NCBI RefSeq assembly: GCF_001696535.1
Contig: NZ_MBQE01000001.1
Location: 1,646,054 to 1,710,053, forward strand
Source of the DNA: Stappia indica
GTDB lineage: Bacteria; Pseudomonadota; Alphaproteobacteria; Rhizobiales; Stappiaceae
Direction: 5' to 3'
Length of the DNA stretch: 64,000 nt
Below, in pieces: positions 1 to 8,286 of the stretch (within the stretch, counting starts at the first letter, position 1; every line of letters begins with the position of its first letter). The position numbers and the translations under genes are program-made. A model generated the notes under the pieces. The model worked only from the letters and a program-made list of their open reading frames with translations, was not told where the DNA came from and made no database searches.

Positions 1-1508
1 TCCAGCCACTCGATGCGCGGCGTGCCGTCGCCCTCTTCCTCGCCGGACCCGGCCGAATGGTCGGCGAGCAGCGCCGGCTCCAGCGGCTGGCCGTCGGCGC
101 CCAGCAGCACGGGAGCGGCTTCTTCTTCCTTGGCCAGGATCCGCTTGACCAGCGGGCGCACCGCGAAGAGCGTCAGCAGCAGGGCGATCAGGAACAGCAC
201 GCCCAGCTCGACGAAGCGCATCAGGTCGGCGCGGGTGAAGTCGAACAGGCCGGCCTGCTCGTCGCCCAGCATCGTGTTCGGCGCCTGGGCGAAGCGCAGG
301 TTGACCACGTCGACCTTGTCGCCGCGCCGGTCGTCGAAGCCAACGGCCGACTGCACCAGGGTCTGGATGCGGGCCAGCTCGTCCTCGGTGCGCGGGGTGT
401 AGACCATGTCGCCGTTCGCGTCCGGCGCATAGACGCCGTCGACCAGCACCGCGACGGACAGCCGGCGGATGCCGCCCGCTTCCACCACCTCGGTCTTCAC
501 CGACTTGGAGATCTCGTAGTTGACGATTTCCTCGGACTGGTTGGAAAGGTCGCGGTCGCCGGCATCGCCCGTCTGCTGGTTGCCGCCCGGCACCTGATTG
601 CCGGCGGTGACGGCGCCCTGCCGCCCCTGCGTCGAGGAGTTCTCCTCGCGCGACTGGGTCGAGCGGACCACCTGTCCTTCCGGGTCGAAGGTCTCCTGGG
701 TTTCGGAAACGCGCGTGTGGTCCAGCTCCAGCGCCACCCGCACCCGCGAGCGGCCGACGCCGACCACCGAGTTCAGGATCTCCTCGATCTGGTTGCGCAG
801 CCGCGCCTCCATCGACTGGGTGCGCTCCTGCAGCGAGGAGGCGAGGAAGCCTTCGCCCTCGTCGCCCGCGCCGCTGGCCAGCAGGCGGCCGGTCTCGTCG
901 ACGATGGACACGAAATTCGGCTGCAGACCTTCCACGGCGGTCGCCACCAGATGCTGGATCGCGCGGATCTGGCCCGGCTCCAGGTCGCCGCGCACCGACA
1001 GGACGATGGAGGCGGAGGGCGGCTGCGAATCGCGCTGGAACAGGCGGCGCTCGGGCAGCACCAGATGGACGCGGGCCGACTTGATGCGGCCGATGGACCG
1101 GATCGTACGGACCAGCTCGCCTTCGAGCGCCCGCGTCCGGTTGATGTTCTGGACGAAGCTGGTGGAGCCGAGCGTGTCGGCCTTGTCGAAGATCTCGTAG
1201 CCGACCGAACCGCCGAGCGGCAGGCCCTGCTCGGCCAGCCGCATGCGGGTGCGGAACACGTCGGCCTCGGGGACCAGCACCGTCGCTCCGTCGTTCTGGA
1301 TCTGGTAAGGCACCGCCAGGCTGTCGAGCTGGGAAACGATCGCCGAGGAGTCCTCGAACGTCAGGTCCGTATAGAGCGGCGTCATCTGCGGCGCCGTCAC
1401 CCGCAGCATGATGAAGGCGAAGACGCCCACCAGGATCGCCGCCACGGCGCCCATGGCGCCGAGCCGCGCCGGGCCGAGTGCTTTCACAAGATCCGCAAGT
1501 CCGTTCAC
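1..1508 (-). CDS. fliF: Flagellar MS-ring protein FliF (partial, C-terminus beyond window)
   Basis: FliF forms the inner-membrane MS ring on which the flagellar motor and export gate assemble. I translated this frame directly. It opens with GTG at 1508 (MNGLADLVKALGPARLGAMG) and stays open to base 1, giving about 502 visible residues. A first membrane helix lies near residues 20-40 (AAILVGVFAFIML). The YscJ/FliF region follows, with the family hallmarks PLYTDLTFEDSSAI, YEIFDKADTLG and RIKSARVHLVLPERRLF. The low-complexity Gln/Gly linker comes next, and a second membrane helix (LGVLFLIALLLTLFAV) sits near residue 450. The last visible residues (RIEWL) belong to the C-terminal FliG-binding end. 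FliF proteins are usually 540-580 aa, so some 50-80 residues are missing. A GGGTGGG stretch just upstream of the GTG is a passable ribosome site. The gene lies on the same strand as sciP, flgD and fliK. Confidence 0.95.
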   Translation of the reverse strand, partial: MNGLADLVKALGPARLGAMGAVAAILVGVFAFIMLRVTAPQMTPLYTDLTFEDSSAIVSQLDSLAVPYQIQNDGATVLVPEADVFRTRMRLAEQGLPLGGSVGYEIFDKADTLGSTSFVQNINRTRALEGELVRTIRSIGRIKSARVHLVLPERRLFQRDSQPPSASIVLSVRGDLEPGQIRAIQHLVATAVEGLQPNFVSIVDETGRLLASGAGDEGEGFLASSLQERTQSMEARLRNQIEEILNSVVGVGRSRVRVALELDHTRVSETQETFDPEGQVVRSTQSREENSSTQGRQGAVTAGNQVPGGNQQTGDAGDRDLSNQSEEIVNYEISKSVKTEVVEAGGIRRLSVAVLVDGVYAPDANGDMVYTPRTEDELARIQTLVQSAVGFDDRRGDKVDVVNLRFAQAPNTMLGDEQAGLFDFTRADLMRFVELGVLFLIALLLTLFAVRPLVKRILAKEEEAAPVLLGADGQPLEPALLADHSAGSGEEEGDGTPRIEWL

Positions 1509-2066
1509 GTGCCCACCCGTCGATGCTGTCGCGGAAACCCTTTGGCGAGACCGGGCCACCCAGGGCAGCTTCTGGGGATGAGGGGATGGAAAAAAGCCAC
1601 CCCGGATGGCCGGTAGGCAATTTTTGCCCGCCAGATGGTAAACGAGTGGTTAACGCGCGTTAGGAAAGGGTAAATATCTCGGGATTTCCATCGGTTATCG
1701 TCGCGAAATGCGAAAGGAGACCGGCAAAATCGACCGGGTACCGTTAACCTTTGGCCAATCGTAATGAGTCGCGGCACCGCCCCTCGGCCGTCACCCCGGC
1801 CAAGCGAAGCGCGCGCCGGGGCCTATTGGTTCCCAGAGCGCCAGCCGTCTCCCACCGCCCCCTCGTTCGTCATCCCGGGCAAGCGCACGTGCGACCCGGG
1901 ACCGGAGAGCCGATGGCGTATGAGGTGAGCTCCCCAATGAGACGGCCGCCGCTGTGCCTCCCCAGCAAACGCCAAAAGGCCGGCATGGCGGCCGGCCTTC
2001 TGGCAACGTCTTGGGAGTTGATCTGCAGAACGGGCCGTTGCGGGGAAGCGAGCCGGCCGGGTACGG
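1509..2066. other. Intergenic region between sciP and fliF
   Basis: No credible gene: the overlapping reading frames here are Arg/Pro/Ser-rich shadows. The half nearest fliF (about 1610-1765) is AT-richer than its surroundings. It contains TTAA-type half-sites at 1650-1653 (TTAACGCGCGTTAG, 1650-1663) and 1744-1749 (TTAACC), reminiscent of CtrA half-sites. The spacing does not match the classical TTAA-N7-TTAA box, so a CtrA-dependent fliF promoter here is only an inference. The half nearest sciP holds the terminator at 1971-2004. Confidence 0.4.
1971..2004 (-). terminator. Hairpin terminator downstream of sciP
   Basis: A 14-bp inverted repeat: arm GCCAAAAGGCCGGC (1971-1984), 6-nt loop, arm GCCGGCCTTCTGGC (1991-2004), with one wobble pair. 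On the minus strand it starts about 60 nt after the sciP stop and is followed by GTTTG. There is no long U tract, so termination is likely but not certain. Confidence 0.6.
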
Positions 2067-2342
2067 TCAGTTCCGATATTGCTGGACGCGCGTCGCGCGC
2101 AGTCCGGCCAGGCCGTGACGGTCGATGGAACTCTGCCAGGACAGGAATTCCTCGACGGTCAGCGTATACCGCTTGCAGGCTTCGTCGAGGGACAACAGTC
2201 CGCCACGGACGGCAGCCACCACTTCGGCCTTTCGCCGGATCACCCAGCGACGGGTTGTCGCCGGAGGAAGATCGGCGATCGTCAACGGCGAACCGTCGGG
2301 GCCGATTACATATTTGACACGCGCACTCGCTCGGTCGGTCAT
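2067..2342 (-). CDS. sciP: CtrA inhibitor SciP (DUF1153 family)
   Basis: This 91-aa protein matches the DUF1153/SciP family of small helix-turn-helix proteins. In Caulobacter, SciP binds the master regulator CtrA and blocks activation of CtrA-dependent (largely flagellar) promoters in G1. Visible hallmarks are the N-terminal KYVIGPDGSPLTIADLPP, the central RWVIRRKAEVVAAVRGGLLS and the helix-turn-helix LDEACKRYTLTVEEFLSWQ. The length equals the family norm. The start is ATG at 2342, and no ribosome site is obvious directly upstream. It lies between fliF and flgD, which fits a role in timing flagellar transcription. The CtrA link is established for Caulobacter and inferred here. Confidence 0.93.
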   Translation of the reverse strand: MTDRASARVKYVIGPDGSPLTIADLPPATTRRWVIRRKAEVVAAVRGGLLSLDEACKRYTLTVEEFLSWQSSIDRHGLAGLRATRVQQYRN

Positions 2343-2647
2343 TGTACACTCACACTCAACATGACCACGTTGACTGTGAATGTAACGGTTTGCCTTTAAA
2401 AATTACCTAAGCTGCAAGCAACAATTCGGTAAGAATTTGAACGACTCGTGCCCCGCAAAACACCTCGCGAGCCAAGGAAAACCCTGCCCCGGCGGCCTGA
2501 ACGCGTTCCTTGCAAAATGAGAAGGGGGAAGCGGCGGCGAAAATTTCTCAGGCCCGCGCAAGATTTCGCCGGATACGGAATCGCCGGGCCGGCATCTGGT
2601 GCCGACCCGGAATCGGGCGAGAAGGGGATGGGAGAGAAAAAGCCGGC
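2343..2647. other. Intergenic region upstream of sciP
   Basis: About 305 bp between flgD (its stop lies at 2648) and the sciP start. The part next to sciP (about 2340-2440) is AT-rich, with imperfect repeats of ACACTCA/ACATGA/TGACTGTGA type, and is the likely sciP promoter. The remainder is GC-rich with no convincing gene: the small plus-strand frame at 2448 is Arg/Lys/Pro-rich and lacks coding character. No textbook promoter or CtrA box was found. Confidence 0.4.
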
Positions 2648-3313
2648 TCAGTCGCGGTTGACCGAAAGCACCGAGCTTGCCGACACGTAGACGCCGCCGA
2701 TCTGCAGCACCGCGCCGGACGAGGTGAACTCGATGCCGTCGACGGTGCCGGAGATTTCCGTCGCCACCGGCACGGTTGGCCGGTTGTTGGCGTCATACCG
2801 GGCGATGGAGATGGTGTATTCGCCGTCCGGCGCGGTCGAACCCGCGGTCGTGCGCCCGTCCCAGCTGTAGGTGTTGCGGCCGTAGGACAGGTCCGCATCT
2901 TCGGAAAAGATCACCGCGCCGAGATTGTTGCGCACCTCGACGCGCGCCTTGCCCGCTTCCGGCGTATCGTAGGTCCACTCCGCCTCGCCGTCCTTGAGGC
3001 TGGTGGTGTTGCCGGCGGCAGTGACGTTCGTGCCCAGATAGCTGACATAGCTGGAGGCGGTGGTCGCCGCCATCACCGACAGCAGATCGCCCAGCTGATC
3101 GTTGGTTTTGATCTGCTGTTCGACAGACGAATACTGCACCAGCTGCTCGGTATATTTGGACGAGTCCATCGGATTGAGCGGATCCTGGTTCTGGATCTGC
3201 GTCGTCAGGATCGACAGGAACAGCTCGTAATTGTTCGACAGGGCCGTCAGCGAGGACGAGGTCGTCGTCGCCCCGCCGCTGCCGCCGCTTCCGCTGATAC
3301 CGCTCGTCGCCAT
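2648..3313 (-). CDS. flgD: Flagellar hook assembly scaffold FlgD
   Basis: FlgD caps the growing flagellar hook and directs polymerisation of FlgE, then is discarded. The 221-aa product starts at ATG 3313. It has a Gly/Ser/Thr-rich secretion leader, then the diagnostic FlgD core FLSILTTQIQNQDPLNPMDSSKYTEQLVQYSSVEQQ at residues 30-70, which is the strongest family marker. The C-terminal half is a Tudor/Ig-like beta region with the FLIG-type strand motif YSWDGRTTAGSTAPDGEY near residue 160. Length is typical (about 220-240 aa). fliK ends upstream on the same strand, 58 nt away, so flgD and fliK probably form one unit. Confidence 0.95.
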   Translation of the reverse strand: MATSGISGSGGSGGATTTSSSLTALSNNYELFLSILTTQIQNQDPLNPMDSSKYTEQLVQYSSVEQQIKTNDQLGDLLSVMAATTASSYVSYLGTNVTAAGNTTSLKDGEAEWTYDTPEAGKARVEVRNNLGAVIFSEDADLSYGRNTYSWDGRTTAGSTAPDGEYTISIARYDANNRPTVPVATEISGTVDGIEFTSSGAVLQIGGVYVSASSVLSVNRD

Positions 3314-3371
3314 CTCGTCTCACTCCTGTCGCCGCCCAGCCCGAGGCCGCGGCGCCGCCGTTCGAGCGTTT

Positions 3372-5927
3372 TCAGATCTGTATGTCGAGGGCGCCGCTCG
3401 CGCCGGTGACATAGGCCCGTGCCGCTGCCATCGGCAGCGTGTCGCCGTCCTCCTTCTGGAGGCCGCCGCCCTCGCCCGCGGCGAAGCGGTCGTGACCGCC
3501 CTCGCCCCGGTCGAATCCGGCGAAACCATTCTGGTTTTTCAGCGACATTTCGAGTCCTCCGCTGTCCAGCTTGAGGCCGGCGGCATCGAGTGCCCTCTCC
3601 AGCCCGCGCTGGTCGCGCAGGAACATGTCCAGCGTCTCGCTCCGCTCCACGGAAAGGTGCGCCTTCACCGTGCCGTCGCGCGAGACTTTCAGTTCAACGT
3701 CCACCCGGCCGAGTTCCGGCGGGTCCATACGGATCTGGAAGCGCGTTTGCCCCTTCTGGGCAAACCTGGCGACTTCCGCCGCCAGATGAGCGCTTGCCAC
3801 TGCCACGTTCTGTGGCAGCGCCGCCGTCGATCCGCGCAAGGCGGCGGTTGAAGCATGGGCCTGCGCCTCGGCGCGGCCGATCTCTATGCGTCCATCGAAG
3901 CTGCCGTCGAGCGGCGCGTCGGTGCTTGTCTCGCCGGCGCCATCCGTCATCGCCGCCGCGAAGGCGAGCGCCGCTGCGCTCACGCCCGGGCGCTGCATGT
4001 CGGCAACCGCCGTTCCCTGTATCGTCTGCGCCTGCGGCTTGGCACCCGGCACCGGGGTGTCGCCGTCCGCATCGCTTCCCGTCGACAGGCTTGCCGAAAG
4101 GTCCGCCGCCGCAAGGCTCTCCGCCTCGCCGATGGCGATATGGCGTGCCTCGGCCGAAGCTGCGCCGCGCGGCAGAACCGCGGCAACCGCCGTATCGACG
4201 GCCTGCGTCTGGGCCGCGCCCGTCTGCGGCCGCCCTGCCGGCGCCTCGGTCTTCGCCGCAACGTTCGTCTCGTCGGTCTCGACCGTGACCGAAACCTTCG
4301 CGTCCGCCGGCACCTTGCTGTCCTGCGGCGTGCTGCTGCTCACCGCCGCACGTGCGACAACCGCCGCGCCCGCAGCCCGTGCCGCCGCATCGGCGGCCGT
4401 CACGGTGGCGGTCGCGGTCTTCGCGCCGCTGGCCGGAGCGGCATCGCCGTCCCCGGTCGTGTCGGCGGTCGTCTCTCCGGTCGTCTTTCCTGCCGGCACA
4501 TCGGCCTGCATCCGCGCCGCAGCCGAGGCGCGGACGCCAGCCGCAACGCCCGCATCCGCCGTCGCCGCGGCTGCGCTGATCTGCAGGCCAGCGGCCTGCG
4601 CTGCGGCAGGCGCCGGCGTCGGCGCGGAGACCGTGCGGACAGCGGCGTCCTGCAGTTCGGCCTCGCCGGTTGCCGTTGCCGTCGCTGCCACCGTCTGGGC
4701 AGCCGGTGCGCGGGTGTCCGTCGTCGCCGCAAGGTCCTGCGGCAGGGCAACATCGCCAGCCGCGCCAGCCAGCGGTGCGGCCTGCGTCGGCGTGCCGTTG
4801 CCGGCCGGCTGCGAAAGCTCGGCATCCGTTCCCGCGGCAAGACCTGCCGCGATCGTCGCCGGGCCGGAACTCTTGGTCTCGTCCGCAGCGGCGGTCTCGT
4901 CAGCCTGCTGAGTCGCGACAACCGGCTGCGGGCTCGTTCCGCTGGTCGCAATCGTCTCGCCGCCGCGCTTGGCGGCCGTTGCCAGCCGCAGCGCTTGCGC
5001 CGCGACATCGCCGTCCGCGTCGCCTTCGCCGGAGACAGCGCCCGCGCTCGCGGCATTCGTTTCGCCGGTTTCGCCAGCCTTGGCACCGGCTGCGGCGACA
5101 ATCTCCAGATCACCAGTGGGACCGGCCGCCTTTGCAGCCAGCGACACCCCAGCCTGGGCCTGCGCCCCCACGGCTGCCTGTTCGGCAAGCTGGCCCGCCG
5201 CCGCGCCGAGCGAGGCGGCGGCAGCGCCCGTGGCTGCAACACCGGTGGAGACGATGCCGTCGGCATCCGCCGCGACCGTCGCAGTGCCCTGCGCGATCAC
5301 GCCAGCATCGGCGCCATCCGCAGCCGGCAGCGCCACAGCGCCGATGACGGCCGCCGAGGCGTCCTTCTTGTTGCCGGCCGGCACCGTCGGCAGCACCTCG
5401 GCCGCCTTGCCGTTCTGCGCGATCAGCCCGGAGAGAATGCCGGGGATCCCGGTCGCGCCGCTGTCCTTGCCCTTGGCCGCCAGTGCCGGATCGGCATCGC
5501 CCGCGGCGGTCTCGGCTGCCGCAGTCACCTCGCCGCCCGCGGCGAGGCCGACCGCCGGCACGCCGGCCTGCGTCCCCGCGATCAGGCGCTGAAGAAAATC
5601 GAGCGGCAGCATGCTGCCCGTCTCGCCGAAATCGACGCGGCCCGCCAGATCGGTGGAGATCGCCCGTCCGGCGGAGACGGGTACACCGCCCGCAGAAGTT
5701 TTCGCTGCGCCATTCGCCGCGTTGCCGCTCGCCCCGCCGATGGCCGCACCGGCCACCTGCAGCACGCCCTGCACCGCCGTTCCGCCCGGCACCGCACCCA
5801 GCAGCGCCGCGAAAGCCGACATCGCGCCGGACGCGCCGTTGGCGCCGTCCCCGCCACCGGCAAGGCCGGTACGGGCAGCCGCCATGACGCCTGTCGCAAT
5901 CGTCGGGATATGGCCTGCGAGGTTCAC
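3372..5927 (-). CDS. fliK: Flagellar hook-length control protein FliK
   Basis: FliK is the secreted ruler that sets hook length and switches export specificity. The conserved C-terminal Flg_hook domain is clear: [20 protein letters not shown], then [10 protein letters not shown] and [20 protein letters not shown]. The remaining roughly 650 residues are an extremely Ala/Gly/Thr-rich, low-complexity region (long runs of [12 protein letters not shown] type), consistent with an extended ruler. I chose GTG at 5927 ([21 protein letters not shown]), giving 851 aa. It has GGAG six bases upstream, and the residues before it ([11 protein letters not shown]) do not look like protein. A frame open to 6176 leaves alternative upstream starts. 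The protein is much longer than E. coli FliK (about 375 aa), though long alphaproteobacterial FliKs are common. Confidence 0.88.
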   Translation of the reverse strand: MNLAGHIPTIATGVMAAARTGLAGGGDGANGASGAMSAFAALLGAVPGGTAVQGVLQVAGAAIGGASGNAANGAAKTSAGGVPVSAGRAISTDLAGRVDFGETGSMLPLDFLQRLIAGTQAGVPAVGLAAGGEVTAAAETAAGDADPALAAKGKDSGATGIPGILSGLIAQNGKAAEVLPTVPAGNKKDASAAVIGAVALPAADGADAGVIAQGTATVAADADGIVSTGVAATGAAAASLGAAAGQLAEQAAVGAQAQAGVSLAAKAAGPTGDLEIVAAAGAKAGETGETNAASAGAVSGEGDADGDVAAQALRLATAAKRGGETIATSGTSPQPVVATQQADETAAADETKSSGPATIAAGLAAGTDAELSQPAGNGTPTQAAPLAGAAGDVALPQDLAATTDTRAPAAQTVAATATATGEAELQDAAVRTVSAPTPAPAAAQAAGLQISAAAATADAGVAAGVRASAAARMQADVPAGKTTGETTADTTGDGDAAPASGAKTATATVTAADAAARAAGAAVVARAAVSSSTPQDSKVPADAKVSVTVETDETNVAAKTEAPAGRPQTGAAQTQAVDTAVAAVLPRGAASAEARHIAIGEAESLAAADLSASLSTGSDADGDTPVPGAKPQAQTIQGTAVADMQRPGVSAAALAFAAAMTDGAGETSTDAPLDGSFDGRIEIGRAEAQAHASTAALRGSTAALPQNVAVASAHLAAEVARFAQKGQTRFQIRMDPPELGRVDVELKVSRDGTVKAHLSVERSETLDMFLRDQRGLERALDAAGLKLDSGGLEMSLKNQNGFAGFDRGEGGHDRFAAGEGGGLQKEDGDTLPMAAARAYVTGASGALDIQI

Positions 5928-6330
5928 GCGTATCTCCGCAACTCTCAAGCGCCGGAAGGGGGATTTCCCGCCAGGCGCCATCTTTCGCAAGGAAGGAGAG
6001 CAAATGCCGGGCCAGATTGGAAAAGTCGCGGAAATCCTGACCTTTTCGGTGAACGACCTCTTGCGGAATCGCCGCATGCGCCTCACATGCCGGGTAAAGT
6101 TTGCCGGGTGTGGCAAGCTTTGCCGGGCTGAAGCGGCGAAAACCGCCCTGCCGCGCGTCGGCGTCCCCTTTCCCATGGGCGGGGTGATCCGCTATAGTCG
6201 CGGGCAACAGAAGCGGGCCGCCAGATACAGAGACCTCACGCGCGTCCTCCAGCACCGTCCGCGCAGAGCCCGACAGCCGCCGCGCAGCGGCCGCCGGCCC
6301 GCATCCCGACAGGACCGCAAGGTGACATTC
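5928..6330. other. Divergent intergenic region fliK / mnmA
   Basis: A non-coding stretch that must hold the fliK promoter (minus) and the mnmA promoter (plus). The heptamer TGCCGGG occurs three times within about 40 bp (near 6088, 6102 and 6121). Its role is unknown. I see no clear sigma-70 boxes, RNA gene or riboswitch fold. Confidence 0.35.
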
Positions 6331-7515
6331 ATGCTCAACAGTCTCGACATCAAGAAGCGACCGGAGGACACCCGCGTCGTCGTTGCCATGTCCGGCGGCG
6401 TCGATTCCTCGGTCGTCGCCGGGCTGATGCAGCGCGAGGGATACGACGTCATCGGCGTCACGCTGCAGCTCTACGACCACGGCGAGGCGGTGCATCGGGC
6501 CGGTGCCTGCTGCGCCGGCCAGGACATCCAGGACGCCCGCCGCGTCGCCGAGCGCCTCGGCATCCCGCATTACGTGCTCGATTACGAGGACCGCTTCCGC
6601 GAAAAGGTGATCGAACGCTTCGCCGAAAGCTACATCGCCGGCGAGACGCCGATCCCCTGCGTCGCCTGCAACCAGACGGTCAAGTTCTCCGACCTGCTGG
6701 AGACCGCGCGCACGCTCGGCGCCGACGTGCTGGCCACCGGCCACTATGTCCGCTCGCGCCTCGTAGACGGCCACCGCGCGATGTTCCGCCCGGTCGATCT
6801 CGACCGCGACCAGAGCTACTTCCTCTTCGCGACCACGCAGGAGCAGCTCGACTTCCTGCGCTTCCCGCTCGGCGGGCTGACCAAGCCGCAGACGCGCGAG
6901 CTCGCACGCGAGTTCGGCCTCACCGTCGCCGAGAAGCAGGACAGCCAGGACATCTGCTTCGTGCCGCAGGGCCGCTATGCCGACGTCATCGAACGGCTGA
7001 AGCCCAATGCCGCCGAGCCGGGCGAGATCGTCCATGTCGACGGCCGGGTGCTCGGCACCCACCAGGGCATCATCCACTACACGATCGGCCAGCGCCGCGG
7101 CATCGGCATCGCCACCGGCGAGCCGCTCTATGTCGTGCGCCTGGATGCCGAGGGGCGCCGCGTCGTCGTCGGCCCGCGCGAGGCGCTCGGCACCCGCGAG
7201 ATCGTGCTGCGCGAGGTCAACTGGATCGGCCCCGGACGCCTTTCCGACATCCCGCCGGAAGGCATCGAGCTGCACGCCAAGGTCCGGTCCACCCGCCCGC
7301 CCAAGCCTGCCGTTCTGCGCCTCGTCGAGGGCCGGGCGGTGATCGATCTCGTCGACGGCGAGACCGGCGTCGCGCCGGGCCAGGCCTGCGTCTTCTTCGA
7401 CGACGACGGCGACGGCGCCCGCGTTCTCGGCGGGGGCTGGATCGAACGCACCATTCCCGTCAATTCCGGCCTCGCCGCCCCGCGCGCCGAGCCCGCCACA
7501 GCGGTATCCCTGTAA
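6331..7515 (+). CDS. mnmA: tRNA-specific 2-thiouridylase MnmA
   Basis: MnmA thiolates U34 of the wobble position in tRNA-Lys/Glu/Gln, using ATP and sulfur relayed from IscS. The 394-aa product has the PP-loop SGGVDSS at residues 21-27 for ATP binding. The [11 protein letters not shown] motif carries the first catalytic Cys and DSQDICF carries the second, giving the pair needed for persulfide chemistry. The C-terminal beta-barrel region ([12 protein letters not shown], then [14 protein letters not shown]) is also present. The start is ATG 6331, with AAGGTG about 7 nt upstream. The reading frame stays open further upstream ([12 protein letters not shown]), but those residues are not conserved-looking. 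The stop overlaps the next gene by one base (TAATG), so the two are probably translated together. Confidence 0.96.
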   Translation: MLNSLDIKKRPEDTRVVVAMSGGVDSSVVAGLMQREGYDVIGVTLQLYDHGEAVHRAGACCAGQDIQDARRVAERLGIPHYVLDYEDRFREKVIERFAESYIAGETPIPCVACNQTVKFSDLLETARTLGADVLATGHYVRSRLVDGHRAMFRPVDLDRDQSYFLFATTQEQLDFLRFPLGGLTKPQTRELAREFGLTVAEKQDSQDICFVPQGRYADVIERLKPNAAEPGEIVHVDGRVLGTHQGIIHYTIGQRRGIGIATGEPLYVVRLDAEGRRVVVGPREALGTREIVLREVNWIGPGRLSDIPPEGIELHAKVRSTRPPKPAVLRLVEGRAVIDLVDGETGVAPGQACVFFDDDGDGARVLGGGWIERTIPVNSGLAAPRAEPATAVSL

Positions 7516-8219
7516 TGAATGTCGAGTTCTTCCCGGTCAGCCGCCTGCGTCGCCTTGCCGAGCGCGTTGCCAAGCGCCTTGGTCTTGCCCGCGTCGCCGG
7601 CCTGTCCACCGGTTCGGTGGAAAGCGCCTATGCCCGCTGGGCGCCGGTCTATGACTGGGTCTTCACCGCGCCGCTGGTCTTCGGCCAGCGCGCCGCCGCG
7701 CGCGAGGCCAACCGGCTGAGCGGCGAGCTGGTGGAGGTCGGCGTCGGCACGGGCCTGTCCCTGCCGCTCTACGGCGAGAACCTGACCGTTACCGGCATCG
7801 ACCTGTCGAAGCCGATGCTGGAGCGCGCGCGCGAGCGCGTCCGCCGCAAGAAGCTGAAGAACGTCGCCACCCTTTGGGCGATGGACGCCTCCGAGATGGA
7901 TTTCGACGAGGCCCGCTTCGACATCGCCACCGTCATGTATGTGATGACCGTGGTGCCCGATCCCTCCGCCGTGCTCAAGGAGCTGGAGCGGGTGGTGAAG
8001 CCCGGCGGCACGGTGATCATCGTCAACCATTTCGCCGCCGACAAAGGCCTGCTGGCGCTGATCGAGCGCGGCCTTGCCCGCTTCGCCTCGACCCTCGGCT
8101 GGGACCCGCTGTTCCGCCGCGAGACGGTGCTCGACAACACCTCGATGGAGCTGGTCCGCGAAGAGCGCCTCGGCCCGCTCGGCCTCTTCACGATGATGGT
8201 CTTCCGCCGCCAGGCCTGA
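7515..8219 (+). CDS. PmtA-like class I SAM methyltransferase (phosphatidylethanolamine N-methyltransferase type)
   Basis: A 234-aa class I methyltransferase. Motif I is LVEVGVGTGLSLPLY near residue 75, with GIDLSKPMLERAR as the acidic-loop motif. The SAM-proximal segment DIATVMYVMTVVPDP and the KPGGTVIIVNHF strand are typical. The N-terminal AYARWAPVYDWVF and the overall order resemble the Rhodobacter-type PmtA family, which makes phosphatidylcholine by methylating phosphatidylethanolamine. It begins with ATG overlapping the mnmA stop by one base. A lipid substrate is inferred from family resemblance; a quinone or other small-molecule methyltransferase cannot be excluded. Confidence 0.8.
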   Translation: MNVEFFPVSRLRRLAERVAKRLGLARVAGLSTGSVESAYARWAPVYDWVFTAPLVFGQRAAAREANRLSGELVEVGVGTGLSLPLYGENLTVTGIDLSKPMLERARERVRRKKLKNVATLWAMDASEMDFDEARFDIATVMYVMTVVPDPSAVLKELERVVKPGGTVIIVNHFAADKGLLALIERGLARFASTLGWDPLFRRETVLDNTSMELVREERLGPLGLFTMMVFRRQA

Positions 8220-8254
8220 CCGACCGGGCCCCCTGAACGGGAGAAACCGAGCGA

Positions 8255-8274
8255 CGGGCCGGCATGCCGGCCCG
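8255..8274. terminator. Bidirectional hairpin between convergent genes
   Basis: A perfect 9-bp inverted repeat (CGGGCCGGC, AT, GCCGGCCCG) in the 67-bp gap between the convergent methyltransferase and esterase-like genes. It lacks a U tract on either strand, so this is a probable but not proven terminator. Confidence 0.5.
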
Positions 8275-8286
8275 CCGGTTCCCGTG

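Noticed and set aside
57..1616. Long plus-strand frame (519 aa) covering the left end
   Set aside because: It is the antisense shadow of fliF, whose minus-strand frame shows clear FliF motifs; the plus frame is Arg/Gln/His-rich without family signals.
1650..1663. CtrA-like TTAA-N-TTAG box upstream of fliF
   Set aside because: Spacing and the second half-site differ from the TTAA-N7-TTAA consensus; recorded only as a weak note.
2448..2690. 80-aa plus-strand frame between sciP and flgD
   Set aside because: Arg/Lys/Pro-rich, no ribosome site, runs into the flgD end; coding is not credible.
4000..5900. fliK Ala-rich region as a possible repeat array or mobile element
   Set aside because: No unit repeat or direct ends; it is simple Ala/Gly/Thr low complexity inside an intact reading frame.
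5928..6330. Triplicated TGCCGGG as a possible regulatory repeat
   Set aside because: Short GC-rich heptamers are frequent in this genome, and no spacing rule or known regulator was recognised.
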